NCBI RefSeq assembly: GCF_039537585.1
Contig: NZ_BAABAU010000004.1
Coordinates: 248,001 to 312,000, forward strand
Reading direction: 5' to 3'
DNA: 64,000 nt
Source of the DNA: Frondihabitans peucedani
Lineage (GTDB): Bacteria; Actinomycetota; Actinomycetes; Actinomycetales; Microbacteriaceae
Shown one piece after another: positions 46,717 through 54,720 of this stretch. A program made the position numbers and the translations under genes. The first letter of the stretch is position 1; the number at the start of each line of letters is the position of its first letter. The notes under the pieces are model-generated. The model was not told the origin of the DNA, made no database searches, and saw nothing but the letters and a program-made list of their open reading frames with translations.

Positions 46717-47319
46717 TCAGTCGCGGGCGGACGACGGCGCGGACCGCGTGTCAGTCCGCGAGAAGTTCTGGAACGACCGGCTCGCCGTCGGGCCGCGCTG
46801 GCCCTGGTAGCGGGAGCCGTAGACCGAGGAGCCGTAGGGGTTCTCGGCCGGGCTCGAGAGGCGGAAGTAGCAGATCTGCCCGATCTTCATGCCCGGCCAC
46901 AGCTTGATCGGCAGGGTCGCGACGTTCGACAGCTCGAGGGTCACATGGCCCGAGAAGCCCGGGTCGACGAAGCCCGCGGTGGAGTGCGTGAGGAGCCCCA
47001 GGCGGCCGAGCGACGACTTGCCCTCGAGGCGGGCCGCGATGTCGTCGGGAAGGGTTACGAGCTCGTACGTCGAGCCCAGGACGAACTCGCCCGGGTGCAG
47101 GATGAACGGCTCGTCGGGATCGACCTCGACGAGGTGCGTCAACTCGGGCTGGTCTTCGGCCGGGTCGATGAAGGGGTACTTGTGGTTGTCGAAGAGCCGG
47201 AAGAACCGGTCGAGACGGACGTCGATGCTCGAGGGCTGGATGAGAGCCGGGTCGAACGGGTCGAGCCCGATCCGCCCGAGGTCGAGCTCGGCCTTGATGT
47301 CGCGGTCGGAGAGCAGCAC
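46717..47319 (-). CDS. dcd: dCTP deaminase (possibly bifunctional, dUMP-forming)
   Basis: Forms dUTP, or dUMP in the actinobacterial bifunctional type, from dCTP. 200 aa, trimeric dUTPase-like fold: [40 protein letters not shown] (catalytic loop with Glu) and [11 protein letters not shown] at the end. Convergent with idi. Confidence 0.94.
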   Translation of the reverse strand: MLLSDRDIKAELDLGRIGLDPFDPALIQPSSIDVRLDRFFRLFDNHKYPFIDPAEDQPELTHLVEVDPDEPFILHPGEFVLGSTYELVTLPDDIAARLEGKSSLGRLGLLTHSTAGFVDPGFSGHVTLELSNVATLPIKLWPGMKIGQICYFRLSSPAENPYGSSVYGSRYQGQRGPTASRSFQNFSRTDTRSAPSSARD

Positions 47320-47390
47320 GCGGCCAGCCTAGTGACCGGCGGGCGGGGCCGGTCGCGCCGGGTTGGCCGGGCCGGGTCCCGCTGCGTCGC

Positions 47391-47488
47391 GTCGACAATT
47401 CAGGATGCAGGCCGCGCGGCCGGCGCGACTCCCCCGCAGGCACGGGGGTGCAGGATCGAGGTCATGCGCATCATCCTGATTTCCCGAC
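47391..47488. repeat. Inverted repeat pair, family AATTCAGGATGCAGG (copy pair 1)
   Basis: Left arm GACAATTCAGGATGCAGGC (47394-47412) lies in the intergenic gap. The right arm CATCCTGATTTCCCGAC (47472-47488) matches the reverse complement of the family at about 15 of 17 positions and forms codons 3-8 of the quinone oxidoreductase gene, where it forces unusual ATT and TCC codons. Confidence 0.65.
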
Positions 47489-48438
47489 CGGGCGGCCCCG
47501 AGGTGCTGGTCCCGGGCAAAGCCGCCGACCCCACAGCGGGGCCCGGCGAGGTCGTCATCGACGTGGCGGCCGCCGGCCTCAACCGCGCCGACATCGGCCA
47601 GCGGCAGGGCACGTACCCGCCGCCGCCCGGTTCCGTCGAGTGGCCGGGCATGGAGGTGTCGGGCACGATCTCGGACGTCGGCGACGGCAATTCAGGATGG
47701 AGGCTCGGCGACCGCGTCTGCGCGCTTCTCCCGGGCGGCGGCTACGCCGAGCGCGTGGCCGTCGATGCGGGCCTCGTGCTGCCGGTCCCGGACGGCGTCG
47801 ACCTGGTCGAGGCCGCGGGACTCCCCGAGGTCGCGGCCACCGTCTGGTCGAACGTCTACCTCAACGCCCGCCTGCAGGAGGGCGAGACCCTGCTCGTCCA
47901 CGGCGGAACGAGCGGCATCGGCACCATGGCGATCCAGCTCGGCACCGCGCTCGGCGCCCGCGTGATCGCGACCGCGGGCTCCGCCGACAAGGTCGCGTTC
48001 TGCGAGAGCCTCGGTGCTTCCAGCCTGAATTACCGACAGGAGGACTTCGTCGAGGTCGTCGCACGCGAGACCGGCGGGCGCGGCGCCGACGTGATCCTCG
48101 ACCTGGTCGGCGGCGACTACCTCGCCCGCAACATCCAGGCCCTCGCCGTCGACGGGCGCATCATGGTCATCGCCAACCAGTCGGGTGAGGCGTCGAGCTT
48201 CCAGCTCGGCGCCCTGATGCAGAAGCGGGGCCGCATCTGGGGCACGACGCTGCGGGCGCGGCCTCTTGTCGAGAAGCGGGAGATCATCGCAGGAGTGCGG
48301 CAGAACGTCTGGCCGCTCGTCGAGTCGGGCCGGGTGCGACCGATCGTCGACCGGGTCTACCCGCTCGACGACGCCGCCGACGCGCACCGCCGCATGGAGG
48401 ACGGCGGGCACATCGGGAAGCTGCTGCTGCGGGTCTGA
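47464..48438 (+). CDS. Zinc-independent NAD(P)H quinone oxidoreductase (MDR family)
   Basis: 324-aa enzyme of the zeta-crystallin/PIG3 type: RPGGPEVL start, AAAGLNRADIGQRQGTYPPP, PGMEVSGTI, and the Rossmann motif LVHGGTSGIGTMAIQLGTAL. No structural or catalytic zinc cysteines. Probably reduces quinones with NADPH. ATG 47464 with no clear Shine-Dalgarno. The gene carries two copies of the chromosomal AATTCAGG repeat in inverted orientation inside its coding sequence. Confidence 0.9.
   Translation: MRIILISRPGGPEVLVPGKAADPTAGPGEVVIDVAAAGLNRADIGQRQGTYPPPPGSVEWPGMEVSGTISDVGDGNSGWRLGDRVCALLPGGGYAERVAVDAGLVLPVPDGVDLVEAAGLPEVAATVWSNVYLNARLQEGETLLVHGGTSGIGTMAIQLGTALGARVIATAGSADKVAFCESLGASSLNYRQEDFVEVVARETGGRGADVILDLVGGDYLARNIQALAVDGRIMVIANQSGEASSFQLGALMQKRGRIWGTTLRARPLVEKREIIAGVRQNVWPLVESGRVRPIVDRVYPLDDAADAHRRMEDGGHIGKLLLRV
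47683..48037. repeat. Two inverted copies of the AATTCAGG repeat inside the oxidoreductase gene
   Basis: GGCAATTCAGGATGGAGGC (47686-47704, coding GNSGWRL) and the opposite-strand copy CCAGCCTGAATTACCGAC (48020-48037, coding SLNYR). They use rare AAT and TTA-type codons for this genome, so the DNA word rather than the protein seems to be conserved. Confidence 0.6.
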
Positions 48439-48465
48439 TCCGCCACGACGGAACGACTATCGGCC

Positions 48466-49080
48466 CTAGCGGACGCGCGAGTCGGCTCCCGGCCGCGCGG
48501 GCGACGCTCCGGTGACCTCGACGAGCACGGGCAGCGGCCTGCCGGTGCCGAGCACGAGGTCGAGCCCGCGCACGGCGACGGAGGCGGCCTCGACGGCGTC
48601 GGTCGGCGAGGATCCTGCCGTGATGCGCAGCTTGACCTTCAGCGCCGGTTCGCCCTTCAGCTCGTAGGCGGCGACGCTCACGTGCGCCACGTCGCGGCGC
48701 GACCCCAGCACGTCGACGAGGGCGGTCTCCGCGAATCGCGACGAGACGACGATGCTGCCGGTCGCGTCGTCCGACTCGATGACGCGGTCGATGCGGCCGC
48801 GGCCGCGGGTCGCGGCGGCGACGAGCGTCACGACGACGAGCACGAGACAGATGATCGCGAGGAGCCAAGGCAGGTAGCTCCGCGAGCCGTCGACGCCTGC
48901 CGCCGAGAAGGGCGTGTGCGCGAGGGCGTCGGCCTGCGCGTCGCGGGCAGTGCGCAGCGCGTCGCGCGCGAAGCCTCCGCCGGGGACGGCCACGAGCACG
49001 AGGCCGGCTCCGACGGCGAGGGCGACGAGCCCGACGACGATGAGGAACAGGCGGTTCGCAATGCGGTTCGAGATGGTCAT
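48466..49080 (-). CDS. AmaP-like membrane protein of the Asp23 cluster
   Basis: 204 aa. Two N-terminal membrane segments (RLFLIVVGLVALAVGAGLVL and LPWLLAIICLVLVVVTLVAA) enclose a ~35-residue outer loop. A cytoplasmic Asp23-like domain follows (GSIVVSSRFAETALVDVL, VKLRITAGSSPTDAVEAAS). This is the layout of alkaline-shock membrane anchor proteins. Last of five coupled minus-strand genes. Confidence 0.75.
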   Translation of the reverse strand: MTISNRIANRLFLIVVGLVALAVGAGLVLVAVPGGGFARDALRTARDAQADALAHTPFSAAGVDGSRSYLPWLLAIICLVLVVVTLVAAATRGRGRIDRVIESDDATGSIVVSSRFAETALVDVLGSRRDVAHVSVAAYELKGEPALKVKLRITAGSSPTDAVEAASVAVRGLDLVLGTGRPLPVLVEVTGASPARPGADSRVR

Positions 49081-49706
49081 GCGCCGAGCCTCCCGGAGCT
49101 GGTCAGGCGGACGTCCGGGGTGACGGCGGGCTGGTAGCCCCCCGCCTCGAGCTCGTCGCGGGCGGCGGCGAGGACGGACTCCACGTCGACGCGGACCCCC
49201 GACGCCGGAGTGATGGTCACGCGGGCGTCGCGGCGCGACACCCAGGTGCTGACCTGGCCGGGCGCGAGGCCGGCGGCCATGCGGGCGCTCCGGGACAGGG
49301 CCGCGGCGATCACCTGGTCGTCGACCACGACGGCGACCCGCGGGTCGTCGATCGTGTGGCGGCCTCGGCGGGCCGACGTGATGCCGAGGACGACGAGGAG
49401 CAGCCCCGCGAGAGCCGTCACGATGCCGACCGCGATGACGAGGCCGGCCTGGCCGGTGGCCGCCGACAGGAGGGAGGCCAGGACGTCGACTGGCGAGAAG
49501 AGCAGCGCCGGGAGGCCGAGGGCGGCGTAGACGGCCTCGACACCCACGTACCCGGCGACTAGGGCCAGGAGGACGAGGACCACGATGGCTGCGCCAGAGC
49601 GGGAGGAATGGGTCTCGCGCCGCAGGATCCTGCGGTACAGGCTCGAGGGGACGCTCGGCATCTCGGGCGCGCCGGACGGGGTCGGTCGTGCTTCTGTGGC
49701 GGTCAT
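49077..49706 (-). CDS. DUF6286-type membrane protein of the Asp23 cluster
   Basis: 209 aa. Two membrane segments (AAIVVLVLLALVAGYVGVEA and GLVIAVGIVTALAGLLLVVL) precede a DUF6286-like cytoplasmic domain (DDQVIAAALSRSARMAAGL, VTITPASGVRVDVESVLAAA). Its stop overlaps the next gene's start by ATGA. Function unknown; the genetic context is envelope stress. Confidence 0.75.
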   Translation of the reverse strand: MTATEARPTPSGAPEMPSVPSSLYRRILRRETHSSRSGAAIVVLVLLALVAGYVGVEAVYAALGLPALLFSPVDVLASLLSAATGQAGLVIAVGIVTALAGLLLVVLGITSARRGRHTIDDPRVAVVVDDQVIAAALSRSARMAAGLAPGQVSTWVSRRDARVTITPASGVRVDVESVLAAARDELEAGGYQPAVTPDVRLTSSGRLGA

Positions 49707-50251
49707 CGGAGGGCTCCGGTCTTCTCGAGGCGGCTCCCGGTCACGGTCACGTCGACGCGCGAGACGGCGCGACCGGTGATCTCGAGGAGGCGGTGCGTGA
49801 CGGTGTCTTGAAGGGAGCGGATCGTCCCGAGCACGCCGCCCGGGGGCACCACGAGATCGCGGGTGAGGGCGGGGATGGTCATCGGCGTGCTCACGCTGAG
49901 AGCGAGGCTGCCCTCCTCGTCGTGCGCGTCGACGCGCACGTCGTGCCGCGGCACCGCGAGGGTCTCAGCGACGACAGCCCCGCCGACCTTCGAGAGGACG
50001 CGGGGCGCGATGCTGATGTGGCCGGGGATCACCGGCTCGCGACCGGGGACGTCGCGAGGGGTGATCGAGTGGTCGAGGACGGCCGTCGGAGAATCAGGAT
50101 CCGACGACCGTCCGTCAGGGGCCGGACCGACGCCGTCGTCGGGCCCGGCGGTCTGGAGGCCGGCGCGGGGCTCCGGCGCGGCGCTCGGGCCTGGCGTGCT
50201 GCCGGGGCCTGGCGTGCTGCGAGGGCCTGGCGCGGCGCGATGGTCGGTCAT
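49703..50251 (-). CDS. Asp23/Gls24-like protein with low-complexity N-terminus
   Basis: 182 aa. The first ~70 residues are Pro/Gly/Ser-rich with a repeated STPGPG-type unit coded by near-identical DNA words (50180-50240). The rest resembles a diverged Asp23 domain (GHISIAPRVLSKVGGAVVAE, VRVDAHDEEGSLALSVSTPM, LQDTVTHRLLEITGRAVSRV). Coupled to both neighbours by 4-bp overlaps. Confidence 0.68.
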   Translation of the reverse strand: MTDHRAAPGPRSTPGPGSTPGPSAAPEPRAGLQTAGPDDGVGPAPDGRSSDPDSPTAVLDHSITPRDVPGREPVIPGHISIAPRVLSKVGGAVVAETLAVPRHDVRVDAHDEEGSLALSVSTPMTIPALTRDLVVPPGGVLGTIRSLQDTVTHRLLEITGRAVSRVDVTVTGSRLEKTGALR

Positions 50252-50439
50252 GACGAGGAGCGCCGTCCGCGGATGACGTCGACGAGGCTCGACACGTCGA
50301 GCCTGCCCGACGCGATCCTGCCGACGAGGGCGCCCACGGCGATGAACACGGCGACCAGGACGAACGCCCAGAAGCCGAACGCGACCGCGACGACGCCGAG
50401 CACGGCGCCGACCGCGATGCCGGTGGTGGTGGCGCTCAC
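50248..50439 (-). CDS. Small DUF2273-like membrane protein
   Basis: 63 aa with two hydrophobic helices (GIAVGAVLGVVAVAFGFWAF and VLVAVFIAVGALVGRIASGR) and a charged tail (VDVIRGRRSSS). Small proteins of this type accompany Asp23 and AmaP in Firmicutes and actinobacteria. Overlaps both neighbouring genes by 4 bp. Confidence 0.75.
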   Translation of the reverse strand: MSATTTGIAVGAVLGVVAVAFGFWAFVLVAVFIAVGALVGRIASGRLDVSSLVDVIRGRRSSS

Positions 50440-50936
50440 AGGACGCGGCTCTCGGCGGGAGCCTGCTGCTGGTCGTCGTCCTCGCCGGGGATGTGGACGT
50501 CGTTGATCGCGACGTTGATCTCGGCGACCTCCATGCCGACGAGGTCGACGATCGCCTGGGCCACGGCCGCGCGGACCTGTTCGGCCACGGCGTTCATCGG
50601 GGCGGGGTACTCGACGACGATGGTGACGTCGGCGGCGACCTGGGTCTCGCCGACCTCGACTCGGACGCCCTGCGAGAGGTCGGTCGAGCCGATGACGTCG
50701 CGGATGGCGCCGAACGCGCGGGCGGCGCCGCCACCGAGAGCGAAGACGCCCGGGACCTCGCGCGCGGCGATGCCGGCGACCTTCGAGATCACGCCGTCCG
50801 CGATGACGGTCTTGCCCGAGGCGACTCCGAGCGACGCCGTCTGGGTCGTGGTGACGGGTGTCGCGACGCGGTCGACGCGGCTCGCGGTGGTCGTGGTCGT
50901 GGTCTTCGGGGTAGCGGGGGTGGTCTTGTCGGCCAT
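50436..50936 (-). CDS. Asp23/Gls24 family envelope stress protein
   Basis: 166 aa. A Thr/Lys-rich N-terminus (~35 residues) leads into a full Asp23 domain: GKTVIADGVISKVAGIAARE, GVFALGG, VRVEVGETQVAADVTIVVEY, VAEQVRAAVAQAIVDLVGME, INVAINDVHI. Founder gene of the five-gene minus-strand unit. ATG 50936 has GGAG nearby. Asp23 proteins form membrane-associated scaffolds under envelope or alkaline stress in Staphylococcus; the same role here is inferred. Confidence 0.88.
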   Translation of the reverse strand: MADKTTPATPKTTTTTTASRVDRVATPVTTTQTASLGVASGKTVIADGVISKVAGIAAREVPGVFALGGGAARAFGAIRDVIGSTDLSQGVRVEVGETQVAADVTIVVEYPAPMNAVAEQVRAAVAQAIVDLVGMEVAEINVAINDVHIPGEDDDQQQAPAESRVL

Positions 50937-51116
50937 GGTGGTGCTCCTTCGTCTCGACTGTCTCGCCAGAGGTGATCGGGGGGATCCTGCGGCTCGATGA
51001 AATGCAGCCTGGGGATGAGACGGATTCTGCTCCCCAAACGTCACGCGATTCGTCGAAAAAACTTTTTCAGCCGGTTCGCGGGTGTGTTCGCAGCGGGAAT
51101 CCGGTTGACTGCACTC
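50937..51116. promoter_or_regulatory. Divergent promoter region between Asp23 and the ECF sigma gene
   Basis: 180 bp. Contains GAAAAA-AC-TTTTTC (51055-51068), an unusual A/T dyad for this genome. Facing Asp23 there is a CGTC word (51019 region, minus strand) that could be an ECF -10. It is the natural place for autoregulated ECF promoters; no element is certain. Confidence 0.4.
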
Positions 51117-51719
51117 GTGACCACCGCCGCCCGCCCGCTGCTGACGCCCGCCCAGACGGCGGCTCAGCTCGACGCGGCGAGCGACGGGCTCCTCGCGCGG
51201 CGCGCGGCCGACGGAGACGAGCGGGCCTTCGAGACGCTGCTGCGGCGGCACCTCTCGCTGATGACGGCGTACGCCACGAGACTGACCAGCTCGCGGGCCG
51301 ACGCGTCCGACGCCGTGCAGGAGGCGTCGATCGCCATCTGGCGGGAGCTGCCGACCCTCACCACGCCGGACGCGGTCCGCGGCTGGATGATGCGGATCGT
51401 CTCCCGGAAGGCGTTCGACCTGATGCGCTCGCGGAAGCCGGTGTCCGACGTCGACGACGAGGCGGTGGTGGCTCAGCTGCCGGTGACGGATGCGCAGGAT
51501 CCTGCGCGCCTCGCCGCCTCCGCCGACGCCATGACCAACCTTCGGCGAGCGCTCGACGCCCTCCCCTCCCTGCAGCGCCAGGCGTGGCTGCTGCGCGAGG
51601 TCGGCGGCGAGTCGTACGGCGAGATCGCCGAGCACCTCGGAATCACCCAGACAGCAGCGCGCGGCCAGCTGGCCCGAGCGCGCGAGAACCTGACGAGAGA
51701 GATGGAGGCATGGCGATGA
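51117..51719 (+). CDS. ECF-type RNA polymerase sigma factor
   Basis: 200 aa. Region 2 is AFETLLRRHLSLMTAYATRL with DASDAVQEASIAIWRELPTL; region 4 is ALPSLQRQAWLLREVGGESY with GEIAEHLGITQTAARGQLAR. GTG 51117 is chosen because homology begins there; the upstream in-frame extension is promoter DNA. Co-translated with the next two genes and divergent from the Asp23 unit, so it probably controls the whole cluster. Confidence 0.9.
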   Translation: MTTAARPLLTPAQTAAQLDAASDGLLARRAADGDERAFETLLRRHLSLMTAYATRLTSSRADASDAVQEASIAIWRELPTLTTPDAVRGWMMRIVSRKAFDLMRSRKPVSDVDDEAVVAQLPVTDAQDPARLAASADAMTNLRRALDALPSLQRQAWLLREVGGESYGEIAEHLGITQTAARGQLARARENLTREMEAWR

Positions 51720-52279
51720 GCGACCCGACGGTCACGCTCGAACGGCTGGCGGACTACCTCGACTCGGGCCGGGTGCCCTACGACCCGACGATCGAGGACG
51801 ACCCCGAGAACGCCAGCCAGCTCGCGTCCCTGCAGCGGCTCCGGAGCCTGTCGAGCAGGATCGTCGCCGAGGACGCCGCCGAGGCGCCCGAGCCCGACCC
51901 GGGCTGGATCGGCTCCGTGATGGAGCGGGTGCGGCAGGAGGCGCGGTCGGGGCGCGACATCCCCCTCGAGTCGGTCGGGACCGTGACCCTCCACATGACC
52001 GAGGGGGCGGTGCGCGGGCTGATCCGCGAGGCCGGCGACTCGGTGCCCGGCGCCGTCGTCATCTCGTGCTCGCTCGACGGAGACGTGCAGGCGGTCGGGA
52101 CGCCCGTGCGCGTCGAGGTGACCATCAGCGCCCTCCGCGGCGAGTACGTGCCGGTGATGGCGGACGAGGTGCGGGAGGCCGTGTCGCTCGCGCTGCTCCG
52201 CCAGACCGAGCTCGAGGTCGAGGCGGTCGACATCGTCGTGGGCGACGTGCACCTGCTCGAGGCGGGAGCGGAGTCGTGA
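51716..52279 (+). CDS. Putative anti-sigma / Asp23-domain fusion protein
   Basis: 187 aa without a membrane segment. Residues 1-75 (VTLERLADYLDSGRVPYDPT, SQLASLQRLRSLSSRIVAED) resemble a cytoplasmic regulator helix bundle. Residues 85-187 form a diverged Asp23-like unit (VGTVTLHMTEGAVRGLIREA, VTISALRGEYVPVMADEVRE, LEVEAVDIVVGDVHLLE). ATG 51716 overlaps the sigma stop and has GGAGG seven bases upstream. The position fits a soluble regulator of the sigma factor; this is inference. Confidence 0.65.
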   Translation: MSDPTVTLERLADYLDSGRVPYDPTIEDDPENASQLASLQRLRSLSSRIVAEDAAEAPEPDPGWIGSVMERVRQEARSGRDIPLESVGTVTLHMTEGAVRGLIREAGDSVPGAVVISCSLDGDVQAVGTPVRVEVTISALRGEYVPVMADEVREAVSLALLRQTELEVEAVDIVVGDVHLLEAGAES

Positions 52280-52659
52280 GCCCCCGGGTCGACCCAGCGG
52301 CCACGCGCGCACTTGCCGAGGAGCTCGACGCCGTCGTGGCCGCCGTGCCGGGCGTGCTGCGGGTGCAGCCGAGGCTCGGGATCGGGCGGTTCGCGCGGCG
52401 CGTGGTCGAGGGGCTGGCGGCGATGCGTCCCGGGGGGTCGGAGGCGTCGGCGGGGGCTTCGGGGCCGTCGGGGCCGGAGCCTCGCGTCTCTCTCACCATC
52501 AGCGACGCGGAGACGCTCGTCGAGCTCGACGTGGTCGTCGCTCACGACCACAGCGGGCCGGTCGTCGTGCGCGCCGTGGCCGCCGCGATCCTGGAGCGGC
52601 TCGCGCTCACCGTGCTGCCGGCACCGCGGGTCGACGTGAGGATCGTCTCCGTCGGTTGA
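52276..52659 (+). CDS. Small Asp23-cluster hypothetical protein
   Basis: 127 aa. VDPAATRALAEELDAVVAAV, GVLRVQPRLGIGRFARRVVE and a C-terminal beta/alpha part (TLVELDVVVAHDHSGPVVVR, AVAAAILERLALTV) recall a minimal Asp23-like fold. GTG 52276 overlaps the previous stop (GTGA). Third gene of the sigma operon. Confidence 0.65.
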   Translation: MSPRVDPAATRALAEELDAVVAAVPGVLRVQPRLGIGRFARRVVEGLAAMRPGGSEASAGASGPSGPEPRVSLTISDAETLVELDVVVAHDHSGPVVVRAVAAAILERLALTVLPAPRVDVRIVSVG

Positions 52660-52694
52660 GGCTGGGGCTGCTCGGGCAGCTCGCTTGCTGTCGC

Positions 52695-52770
52695 GTCGGT
52701 AATTCAGGATGCAGGCCGCGTGTCGGTCGTTCTGCTGTGCCCTGCGCGGCTTCCATCCTGAGTTGTCGAC
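52695..52770. repeat. AATTCAGGATGCAGG inverted repeat pair 2
   Basis: GTCGGTAATTCAGGATGCAG (52695-52714) faces CATCCTGAGTTGTCGAC (52754-52770), its near-perfect reverse complement, about 40 bp away. It could fold into a long-loop hairpin between the sigma operon and tRNA-Gly. Confidence 0.75.
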
Positions 52771-52850
52771 GCGACGGGTGCGCGCTGGTCGTCAGGGCGT
52801 CACGCGTCAGGTCGTCCGGTTGTCGGGCTCGGCGGAAGCGGATCGTCGGC

Positions 52851-52929
52851 GCGTCGGCAATTCAGGATGCAGGCACACGGCAGCCGGGGCACTAGGGCGT
52901 AGCGACGGCCCGGGTCCTGAATTGTCGAC
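52851..52929. repeat. AATTCAGGATGCAGG inverted repeat pair 3
   Basis: GTCGGCAATTCAGGATGCAG (52853-52872) faces TCCTGAATTGTCGAC (52915-52929). Together with pair 2 these fill most of the 341-bp gene-free gap before tRNA-Gly. Confidence 0.75.
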
Positions 52930-53000
52930 GGCAGCGGTACGGATCGCGCACTCTGCGACCTTCGGTATGATTGACGCACCGACGCCCCCGGGTGCGGTTC

Positions 53001-53071
53001 GCGAATGTAGTTCAATGGTAGAACTCCAGCTTCCCAAGCTGGTAGCGCGGGTTCGATTCCCGTCATTCGCT
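53001..53071 (+). tRNA. tRNA-Gly (anticodon CCC)
   Basis: 71-nt cloverleaf. Acceptor GCGAATG pairs with CATTCGC, with discriminator U as expected for Gly. The anticodon stem is CCAGC/GCTGG with loop TTCCCAA, giving anticodon CCC; the T arm carries GTTCGATTC. No encoded CCA. A change of sequence character begins directly at its 3' end. Confidence 0.95.
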
Positions 53072-53506
53072 CTCTTTCATCCGTCTCAGGCTGTCGTTTC
53101 TCAAGGCAGGTGAGACTTGTCTCAACTTAGTTGAGACTCTGGCGACCGCATGGAAACGACGCGAGGCTTGGATTGGCGTGCGAAGCAACCGGAACTGTTT
53201 TCGCTTGTCGAATCCTGAGCGTCGGGGTTGATGCTCATTTAGTGCCACCTCTCGCGGGAGCGATGGTTTCTGAGCGAGACCTGCTGAAGCCGCGCCGTCC
53301 ACCGTTGCTCTGACCACGGCAGGCACTTACGACGCTTTTAGTTGGTGCGCCTCGTTCGCTTTGCACTCGGCCCGGGGACCACCGCAGTGGCGTTTGGCAA
53401 TTGGATGTCGCGAGAGAGGTGAACGCCCCACCTAGGAGTATCTAAGTCCAGTGTGTCCCGATCGCTTCTCTTCACCGCGGACAGTGACCCCGGGGCTCCT
53501 ACCCGC
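53072..53506. other. Gene-free stretch after tRNA-Gly
   Basis: 435 bp with no supported coding region on either strand and lower GC than the flanking chromosome. The only structure I see is the overlapping palindromes at 53111-53137. Confidence 0.5.
53111..53137. repeat. Overlapping palindromes of recombination-site style
   Basis: TGAGAC-TT-GTCTCA (53111-53124) is perfect and overlaps GTCTCAA-CTTAG-TTGAGAC (53119-53137). The GTCTCA/TGAGAC word therefore appears three times within 27 bp, 40 bp after the tRNA. This resembles the short dyads bound by serine recombinases or repressors, but no recombinase gene is in view. Confidence 0.6.
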
Positions 53507-54238
53507 TCAAGACAGCAACGGCACCAACGGCGATCGAGGCCCGCTCCAGGTGCACGCAAGCTGGTCGCGTGCGCGCGTCGCGGCTACGTAGAGCAGGGAA
53601 CGCTCGCGTAGTAGCGCGTCGTCGCGCTCAATGTCCGAGAGCCCGCTCAGGACGGCTTGGCTCGGCAGCGCGGACGCGCTCACACCGAAGAGGAGCACGT
53701 TCAGGAATTCGGTGCCCTTCGCGCGGTGCATGGTCATCACGACGGGTAGCCCGGTCCCCAGCTCCCCGCTGTCCACCTCGAGCATCCGGACGCCTCGGTC
53801 CCGCAACCCGCGGGACACGATGTCCCGGACTCGGGCGTCCCGGACGAGCACGGCCATGGTCTCCGGCGCGGCACCGGTGCCCAGCCACTCGGAGACGAGC
53901 CGGGCGGCCATATCGAGTTCTGCGCGGAGGTCCGGAACACCATGCAGGATCGGGGCCGGCCCACGCCGGGCCGACCGGTAGCCAGTGCTGACCGCGTCGG
54001 CGTCTTCCATGTCGACGAACTCCGCACCTGAGAGGATGCCGACCGCAAAAGCTAGGTTCTCGGCGGTGGTTCGGTAGTTGAGGGTCAATCTTCTGGAGCG
54101 TCCTACGATTTGGATCCCGTATCGACCGAGCACGACCTGGCGCCCGTAGATTCTCTGCTGGGAGTCCTGCGCGATGAACAGGTCGTCCGGGCCTGGCGCG
54201 ACCGAGGCGCGCAGGAACTGCCAGCGGGTAGGCGTCAG
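53507..54238 (-). pseudogene. C-terminal fragment of a UvrD/Rep-type DNA helicase
   Basis: The frame encodes the second RecA half of a superfamily I helicase: RWQFLRASVAPGPDDLFIAQ, QRIYGRQVVLG, LTLNYRTTAENL, VVMTMHRAKGTEFLNVLLFG and SLLYVAATRARDQLACTW. The first half with the Walker A site and the DEAQD Walker B motif is missing: homology starts abruptly at LTPTRWQFL, where a full gene would read DEAQDL. The open frame continues to 54301 but without helicase similarity. Almost certainly non-functional. Confidence 0.75.
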
Positions 54239-54720
54239 TCCTGGAGGTCGGAGTAGAACCGCTCGCGGTTCTCTTCGTCGGTCATCGACGAGGCGAGCCA
54301 AAAGAGTTGAAGTTCGCCGTGAACCTCGACGGCAAGCATCTCTTCGTCGGTGCCGATCACTGCATCGGGCGGAAGTTCGGCTGCGTCATTTGGCCACGTG
54401 TCGGAGCCGGAATCTCGAATGGAGAGCTTCAGGGTCTCGAGCTCGTCCTTCGTCGGAGCTCGCGCAGGACGGGCAAGTACACGCGAGGGATCACCTCGCG
54501 CATGTAGTCGGCGACCGTTAGCACCAGATCATCATGTCCAATACTCGAGTGAAAGGAAAGATGGGGCTCCCGTTCTTTCGGCTGACGGCGACCAGCCGGA
54601 GGTGGAACTTTCTGCGTGACAGCTCATTCAATAGCGCGAGGAGGTACACGCGTTGGGCGACTTGCCCGGTGCAGCTCTTCCCGACGAATGGCCTGACTAA
54701 AGCGATGCTGGGTTGAGGAG
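54235..54720 (-). pseudogene. Frameshifted remains of an unrecognised gene
   Basis: Three minus-strand frames follow one another with protein-like sequence: VAQRVYLLALLNELSRRKF, then DDLVLTVADYMREVIPRVYL, then TKDELETLKLSIRDSGSD continuing to EENRERFYSDLQD and a stop at 54235. Together they read as one protein broken by two frameshifts. The stop is formed at the junction with the helicase fragment. I do not recognise the family. Confidence 0.4.
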
